DNA of 26,190 nt from contig CAJUPX010000025.1 of the NCBI GenBank assembly GCA_910588685.1, positions 1-26,190 on the forward strand, read 5' to 3'. The position numbers were made by a program, and so were the translations under genes. The stretch comes from an uncultured Christensenellaceae bacterium. GTDB taxonomy: Bacteria; Bacillota; Clostridia; Christensenellales; Borkfalkiaceae. Positions within the stretch are counted from its first letter, which is position 1. The number at the start of each line of letters is the position of its first letter. This document shows positions 22,305 through 26,190 of the stretch, in pieces. The notes under the pieces were generated by a model. That model was not told the DNA's origin, did not search any database, and saw only the letters and a program-made list of their open reading frames with translations.

Positions 22305-24277
22305 GAAAGCAAGCTCCCGTCGGGCAGATTTTTCTCGGGAGATACGATTGAAAGCGTTCCGTCGGGCGCTTCCGCACATACTATCATTCCCTCGCTTTTA
22401 AGACCTTTCATCTCGCGCGGGGGCAGATTGCAAACCACTATTACGCGTTTGCCAACCATTTCCTCGGGCGTGTAATGCTTTGCTATACCCGACAGCACGG
22501 ACAGTGTTTTGCCGCCTACGGTAATAGTTTCGTGCAGCAGTTTGCTCTTTTTAACCGCCTCGCACGCTACGACCGTGCCTACGCGCATTTCGATTTTTGA
22601 AAAATCGTCTATCGTAATCTGCGCCTTGCTCTCTGTTTCAACCGGTACGGCTTCGGCTTTCTGCGCGTCCTCGATAGCCTTTATTTTAGGCTTTATATCC
22701 TCGAATTTAATTCTTTCAAACAGCGTTTCGGGCGCGTTAGTCACGGCATATCCCGCAGTCAACGCTTTTTCAACGCCCTGCGCTCCTATCTCTTTCAAAA
22801 TCTTATCCGCCGTTGCGGGCATAAAACAGGTGAGAATTTCCGCGCCCTTTTCAAGCGCGTACAGCAGGTTGAACAATACCTCCGACAGCCTGTCTTTCTT
22901 TGCCCCGTCCTTTGCGAGCAGCCAAGGCGTGGTTCCGTCGATATATTTGTTAGCCCTGCGGAACAGCGACCACAGACAGTCGAGCGCGTCGGATACCTTG
23001 TATCCGTCCATTTTATCCGCAACCCTGCCGTAAACGCCGTCTATAACGGACATAAAATCTTTATCTACCTCTTCGGCAGCGCCCGTCTTTTTAACTTTGC
23101 CGCAGAAATACTGGTTAGTCATAGATACCGTGCGTTTAACAAGATTGCCCAGGGTATTGGCAAGGTCGGAATTTATGCGTTCGCACATAAGCTCCCAGGT
23201 AATAATACCGTCGTCGGCGTAAGGCATTTCGTGCAGAACGAAATAACGCACGGCGTCAACGCCGAAAACGCCTGCCAAATCGTCCGCGTACAGCACGTTA
23301 CCGCGGCTCTTCGACATTTTATCTCCGCCCTGCAACAGCCAGGGATGTCCGAATACGCATTCGGGCAGCGGCTCGCCGAGCGCCATTAAAAATATAGGCC
23401 AGTAAATGGTGTGGAAACGTATTATATCCTTTCCGATTATATGCACGTCCGCGCCCCAGTACTTTTTATAGCTTTGCGCCGAACCGTCCGGGTCGTAGCC
23501 GATACCCGTAATATAGTTTGTGAGCGCGTCGAGCCAAACGTAAACTACGTGTTTTGAGTCGAAGTCTACGGGCACGCCCCACTTAAAGGTTGAACGCGAC
23601 ACGCACAAGTCCTGTAATTTAGTCTTTAACGTGCCGTTTTTGCACGCTTGTATGAGCTCCTTGTCCGACTTGCCGATAAACCCGTCGGCTAAAAGGAAGT
23701 TGTTCAGCATTTCGTTTTTACGCGATACGGGCAGACAGAATCCGGGGTGAGAAGCAATGTGCTCCACAAGCCTTGCCGCATACTTGCCCATTTTAAAGAA
23801 ATAAGCCTCTTCCTTTGCGGACTTTACTTCTCTGCCGCAGTCGGGACATTTGCCGTCTATAAGCTGACTCTCCGTCCAGAAGCTCTCGCACGGCGTGCAG
23901 TATAAGCCCTCGTAAGAGGATTTATAAATATCGCCCTGCTCGTACAGCTTTTTAAAAATCTTCTGTACGGTACGGACGTGATATTCGTCGGTAGTTCTTA
24001 TAAATTTGTCATAGCTGACGTTCATAAGGTCCCAGATACGGCGTATTTCCGCCGCCACGCCGTCCACAAACTGCTTGGGCGTTACGCCCTTTTCCGCCGC
24101 TTTCTGCTCTACTTTGAGTCCGTGTTCGTCGGTACCGGTCATAAAGAATACGTCATAACCCTGCATTCGCTTAAAACGCGCTATCGCGTCGGAAAAAATG
24201 CTCTCGTAGGTGTTGCCTATATGCGGCTTGCCGGAAGTATAGGTTATTGCCGTTGTCAGATAAAACTTCTCTTTCAT
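22301..24277 (-). CDS. metG: Methionyl-tRNA synthetase
   Basis: Charges tRNA-Met for initiation and elongation. The 658-aa class I synthetase has the HIGH-type motif as HIGN at 19-22, a connective domain with a CTPC (127-130) and CPDC (144-147) zinc knuckle, KMSKS at 320-324, the anticodon-binding helical domain, and a C-terminal EMAP/tRBD-type dimerisation domain from about residue 555 (FSKIEMRVGTVVACE to the end). The tRBD makes it the long form common in Bacillota. AGAGGT forms the ribosome-binding site. The promoter directly upstream has a palindrome across its -35, so separate control is possible. There is no T-box or S-box-like leader, since only about 15 nt separate the predicted start site from the ATG. 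Confidence 0.98.
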   Translation of the reverse strand: MKEKFYLTTAITYTSGKPHIGNTYESIFSDAIARFKRMQGYDVFFMTGTDEHGLKVEQKAAEKGVTPKQFVDGVAAEIRRIWDLMNVSYDKFIRTTDEYHVRTVQKIFKKLYEQGDIYKSSYEGLYCTPCESFWTESQLIDGKCPDCGREVKSAKEEAYFFKMGKYAARLVEHIASHPGFCLPVSRKNEMLNNFLLADGFIGKSDKELIQACKNGTLKTKLQDLCVSRSTFKWGVPVDFDSKHVVYVWLDALTNYITGIGYDPDGSAQSYKKYWGADVHIIGKDIIRFHTIYWPIFLMALGEPLPECVFGHPWLLQGGDKMSKSRGNVLYADDLAGVFGVDAVRYFVLHEMPYADDGIITWELMCERINSDLANTLGNLVKRTVSMTNQYFCGKVKKTGAAEEVDKDFMSVIDGVYGRVADKMDGYKVSDALDCLWSLFRRANKYIDGTTPWLLAKDGAKKDRLSEVLFNLLYALEKGAEILTCFMPATADKILKEIGAQGVEKALTAGYAVTNAPETLFERIKFEDIKPKIKAIEDAQKAEAVPVETESKAQITIDDFSKIEMRVGTVVACEAVKKSKLLHETITVGGKTLSVLSGIAKHYTPEEMVGKRVIVVCNLPPREMKGLKSEGMIVCAEAPDGTLSIVSPEKNLPDGSLLS

Positions 24278-24295
24278 AAAAATACCTCTTTTTCA

Positions 24296-24323
24296 AGTAT
24301 ATCATAAATAACCGCGTTTGCAA
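24296..24323 (-). promoter_or_regulatory. Promoter of metG-tatD
   Basis: Minus strand TTGCAA (24323-24318), 16-nt spacer, TATACT (24301-24296), with upstream TGA giving an extended -10. A 10-bp palindrome GTTTGCAAAC (24316-24325) covers the -35. Confidence 0.7.
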
Positions 24324-24335
24324 ACACGTAAGCGC

Positions 24336-24364
24336 GAATAACTAAAAAAAAATGTTCATAAATT
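24336..24364 (+). promoter_or_regulatory. Probable sigma-E promoter of spmA-spmB
   Basis: GAATAAC (24336-24342), 14-nt spacer, CATAAATT (24357-24364). This matches the B. subtilis sigma-E pattern (KMATAnn, about 14 nt, CATACAHT) in all -35 positions and 7 of 8 -10 positions. The transcript would begin about at the spmA ATG. Confidence 0.55.
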
Positions 24365-24369
24365 AGTTT

Positions 24370-24933
24370 ATGAACGCAATTTTTATAGCCGTTTTTATTA
24401 TTTCGGCATTTATTCTGGCAATAACCTCGCCCGATAAATTTATACCCGCGCTCCTGTCCGGCGGCGAAAGCTCTTTAAAAGTAGCCGTAACTCTTTTTTG
24501 CGTTTACGCTATCTGGATGGGACTAAGCGCAATAGCGGAAAAATGCGGACTTACGGAGAGCTTTGCAAAAGCCGCAAAGCCGCTAACTAAAAAAGTATTT
24601 AAAACGGACGACGACAAAGCCTGCGAATACCTTGCAATGAACTTTTCCTGCAACCTCTTAGGCATAGGCGGCGCGGCAACTCCGTTTGCCGTAAAAGCTA
24701 TAGACCGGCTCGAACAGGAAAATAACGGTTACGCGCAAAAACTGCTTTTTATTATTAACTCCACGTCGGTACAGCTGTTACCCACAACGGTTATCGCCCT
24801 GCGCGCTGCGGCGGGCAGCGCAAGCGCGTCCGATATATTTCTGCCGTCGCTTATCTGTACCGTTATATCTACCGGGCTCGCAGTATTTTTATTCATAATA
24901 TGCAACAATATACATAAAAAACGGAGTAAATAA
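24370..24933 (+). CDS. spmA: Spore maturation protein A
   Basis: Polytopic membrane protein of the nucleoside-recognition (Gate) domain family, needed with SpmB for spore core dehydration and heat resistance in B. subtilis and C. perfringens. The 187-aa product has about five hydrophobic segments and the family's core region AMNFSCNLLGIGGAATPFAVKAIDRLEQ, followed by FIINSTSVQLLPTTVIALR. It is the first gene of spmA-spmB. No Shine-Dalgarno site is seen before the ATG, and a sigma-E-like promoter ends 5 nt before it, which would give a leaderless message. Confidence 0.93.
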   Translation: MNAIFIAVFIISAFILAITSPDKFIPALLSGGESSLKVAVTLFCVYAIWMGLSAIAEKCGLTESFAKAAKPLTKKVFKTDDDKACEYLAMNFSCNLLGIGGAATPFAVKAIDRLEQENNGYAQKLLFIINSTSVQLLPTTVIALRAAAGSASASDIFLPSLICTVISTGLAVFLFIICNNIHKKRSK

Positions 24934-24934
24934 T

Positions 24935-25438
24935 ATGGCGGCGCTCATTCCTCTACTGTTCGTTTTTATCTTTATTTTCGCAATTATCAAAAAAGTGAAA
25001 ATTTATCCGGAATTCACGCGCGGCGCGGGAGAAGCCCTCTCGTTTACAATGTCGCTCATACCCTGCCTTGCGGCTGTTTTTATGATGTGCGAGCTTATGG
25101 AAGCTTCCGGAATTTCCGCACTGCTGCAAAAAGCGCTTGCGCCACTCTTTAAGGTCCTGGGAATACCCTCCGAACTGACTAAACTGCTGCTTATTAAGCC
25201 TTTTTCGGGCAGCGGCTCGCTTGCGTACCTCACGGAAATCATAAAAAATTACGGAGCCGACAGCTATATTGCAAGGTGCGCCTGCGTATGCTTCGGCTCG
25301 TCTGAAACCGTGTTTTACATATCCGCCGTTTACTTTTCAAAAACAAGGCAAAAAAAGTTGGCGCTGCCGATTTTTACAGTGCTTTTATCTACTTTTATAA
25401 GCGCAATTATTGCTTGTTTGTTATGTAAAATCATCTGA
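24935..25438 (+). CDS. spmB: Spore maturation protein B
   Basis: Partner of SpmA, with the same Gate-domain family. The 167-aa protein opens with a hydrophobic segment, then basic KKVKIYPEFTRGAGEA, MSLIPCLAAVFMM, and the signature LIKPFSGSGSLAYLTEII. The later stretch CVCFGSSETVFYISAVYF is highly conserved in SpmB proteins. ACGGAG lies 8 nt before the ATG; the single base between the two genes indicates one transcript and coupled translation. The downstream region has only a weak candidate terminator (GTTA/TAAC stem, TTTTT, near 25444-25461). Confidence 0.93.
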   Translation: MAALIPLLFVFIFIFAIIKKVKIYPEFTRGAGEALSFTMSLIPCLAAVFMMCELMEASGISALLQKALAPLFKVLGIPSELTKLLLIKPFSGSGSLAYLTEIIKNYGADSYIARCACVCFGSSETVFYISAVYFSKTRQKKLALPIFTVLLSTFISAIIACLLCKII

Positions 25439-25517
25439 ATTATGTTAGCAGGTAACTTTTTAACAGGATTTGTTTATTAACTCACAATTTATAATTATTT
25501 AAAAAAACAAAAAGATT

Positions 25518-25607
25518 TTATTGGATTTTGCCGAAACTTTGATTATAATAATAACTGTAAACAACGTTTACGGTTACATAACTCACACGGCTGAAAAGCC
25601 TCATCAT
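25518..25607 (-). CDS. Possible 29-residue peptide gene
   Basis: Reads MMRLFSRVSYVTVNVVYSYYY plus eight more residues. AAGGGGG stands 4 nt before the ATG, tight spacing but a clear purine tract. The peptide is amphipathic, with Tyr, Val and Ser dominating. No family is recognised, and the region on the other strand contains a promoter-like sequence, so it may be fortuitous. Confidence 0.25.
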   Translation of the reverse strand: MMRLFSRVSYVTVNVVYSYYYNQSFGKIQ

Positions 25608-25627
25608 TTTTCCCCCTTATCATATAG

Positions 25628-25827
25628 AGGCGGCGCGAATTATAGTTTGCGTCGTTTCTATATTTTTTAGGCTCCCGCTGAATTGCGTATATACGGCACT
25701 CTGCTATGTTGCCCTGCCGCTGAATTGCGTATATACGGCACTCTGCTATGTTGCCCTGCGCGCCGCCTTGCTCATTTACGTCTAAGTAAATTCACTGCGG
25801 ACGGTGCCCGTGCGCCTTGCATAGCAG
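25628..25827. repeat. Nested inverted repeats around the 42-bp duplication
   Basis: AGGCGGCGCG (25628-25637) pairs with CGCGCCGCCT (25759-25768), enclosing both copies. CTGCTATG (25743-25750) pairs with CATAGCAG (25820-25827), and inside that loop ATTTAC/GTAAAT (25774-25791) forms a small perfect hairpin. This resembles a REP/MITE-like element or structured RNA rather than random intergenic DNA. Identity is unknown. Confidence 0.6.
25675..25758. repeat. Perfect tandem duplication of a 42-bp unit
   Basis: Two identical copies, 25675-25716 and 25717-25758, without a single difference. Each contains the palindrome CGTATATACG and ends GTTGCCCTG. The lack of differences implies a recent duplication or active maintenance. 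Confidence 0.95.
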
Positions 25828-26054
25828 CGCATCTTCGCATTTCCCGATAACAGGTTCATAGATTTAAACACAACGGACAAAACCAAAAACTGTTCTTTAC
25901 GGTAATTCCCATAGGGGATTTAATAAAACGCAAATAAAAAGATTTAGGCATAGCGTTAAGCTGTGCCTTTTCTGTACTTTTTTTCGTAGACGAACGCAGC
26001 TCGTAGCCTCGTGAGATATGGATATGTTTTATATTTCCCGCAAAATTCAATCGT

Positions 26055-26083
26055 TTGCGTTCTTTCATTTTTTGTGCTATAAT
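26055..26083 (+). promoter_or_regulatory. Promoter of the right-hand acetyltransferase-like gene
   Basis: TTGCGT (26055-26060), 17-nt spacer, TATAAT (26078-26083), with TGC upstream making an extended -10. Leader about 35 nt. Confidence 0.65.
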
Positions 26084-26123
26084 GCTGATACAATAAACAG
26101 TAATTTAGCGGAGAACTATTAAA

Positions 26124-26190
26124 ATGCTAATAGATAAACCACTTGTTTCTTCAAGAATAACTGTACGGAATTATCAAAAGTCAGACCTGC
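26124..26190 (+). CDS. N-terminus of a probable GNAT acetyltransferase (cut by window edge)
   Basis: Only 22 codons are visible, starting MLIDKPLVSSRITVRNYQKSDL. The pattern S-x-R-I-T-V-R-x-Y-x-x-S-D-L is the usual first strand and helix of GNAT N-acetyltransferases, which transfer acetyl from acetyl-CoA to an amine. GGAG lies 10 nt before the ATG and a promoter lies just upstream. Substrate and full length cannot be judged. Confidence 0.55.
   Translation, partial: MLIDKPLVSSRITVRNYQKSDL

Larger units (their letters stand above)
25439..26054. other. Long stretch without a supported gene
   Basis: AT-rich up to about 25615, then a more GC-rich block (25620-25860) with a tandem duplication and nested inverted repeats, then AT-rich again. 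The plus strand holds TTGGAT (25521-25526), 17 nt, TATAAT (25544-25549), and small hairpins GTAAAC/GTTTAC (25557-25571) and GGCT-GAAA-AGCC (25589-25600). The minus strand holds a possible 29-codon frame, listed separately. A larger minus-strand frame (25856-26068) has no ribosome-binding site and no recognisable product. I see no transposase, integrase or tRNA. Confidence 0.6.

Noticed and set aside
25557..25572. Catabolite-repression (CRE) site, from TGTAAAC and GTTTACG
   Set aside because: The two halves are separated by three extra bases compared with the LacI/CcpA operator, and no catabolic gene follows; more likely a small hairpin.
25856..26068. Minus-strand frame of 70 codons in the right-hand gap
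   Set aside because: No Shine-Dalgarno site, no recognisable domain, and it overlaps the promoter region of the acetyltransferase-like gene.

Overview
The window reads as chromosomal DNA from an endospore-forming, low-to-mid GC Bacillota of the class Clostridia. Three sporulation or germination loci are present (gerA-gerB-gerC, spoIVFA-spoIVFB, spmA-spmB). There is also a SipW-type signal peptidase with its cargo, a ProS of the short archaeal/eukaryotic-like type, an Ogg1-type glycosylase, and Gram-positive style Shine-Dalgarno sites and promoters. A deep uncultured gut lineage would fit, but taxonomy is inference. I found no tRNA, rRNA, CRISPR array, phage or transposase gene.

Layout. 1-4415: the 5' part of proS (minus), then a phosphohexomutase and transketolase pair (plus). 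4621-4862: a small AT-rich HTH protein and a shared bidirectional terminator. 4880-7865 (minus): a repeat-containing lipoprotein, a metallophosphoesterase and trmB. 8052-8597: a small membrane protein of unknown role. 8706-11138: a strong promoter driving a TasA/camelysin-like secreted protein, a SipW-type signal peptidase and a second short secreted protein. 11194-14999 (minus): the gerA-gerB-gerC germinant receptor operon, with a long hairpin in its leader. 15127-17089: a PadR / DUF1700 / DUF4097 operon behind a promoter with a palindromic operator. 17090-18658: an 8-oxoguanine glycosylase and a zinc-dependent phospholipase C-like protein. 18868-20435 (minus): spoIVFB and spoIVFA. 20570-24277 (minus): rsmA (ksgA), tatD and metG. 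24336-25438: spmA and spmB behind a probable sigma-E promoter. 25439-26123: a non-coding stretch with a perfect 42-bp tandem duplication and nested inverted repeats. 26124-26190: the start of a GNAT acetyltransferase-like gene.

How the genes work together. SpoIVFA/FB (pro-sigma-K processing), SpmA/B (spore maturation) and GerA/B/C (germinant sensing) cover successive stages of the spore cycle. The SipW module looks like a self-contained secreted-fibre or surface-protein system: cargo, dedicated peptidase, second cargo. The PadR operon looks like an autoregulated envelope-response unit. MetG-TatD and RsmA form a housekeeping block in the arrangement common in Bacillota.

Most unusual points: an 18-nt inverted repeat in the ger leader that would bury the gerA ribosome-binding site and start codon; a GerC-like subunit without a lipobox but with a Gly/Gln/Ser-rich minisatellite insert; the three-gene SipW module; a probably leaderless spmA; and the 42-bp duplication inside a structured non-coding element.
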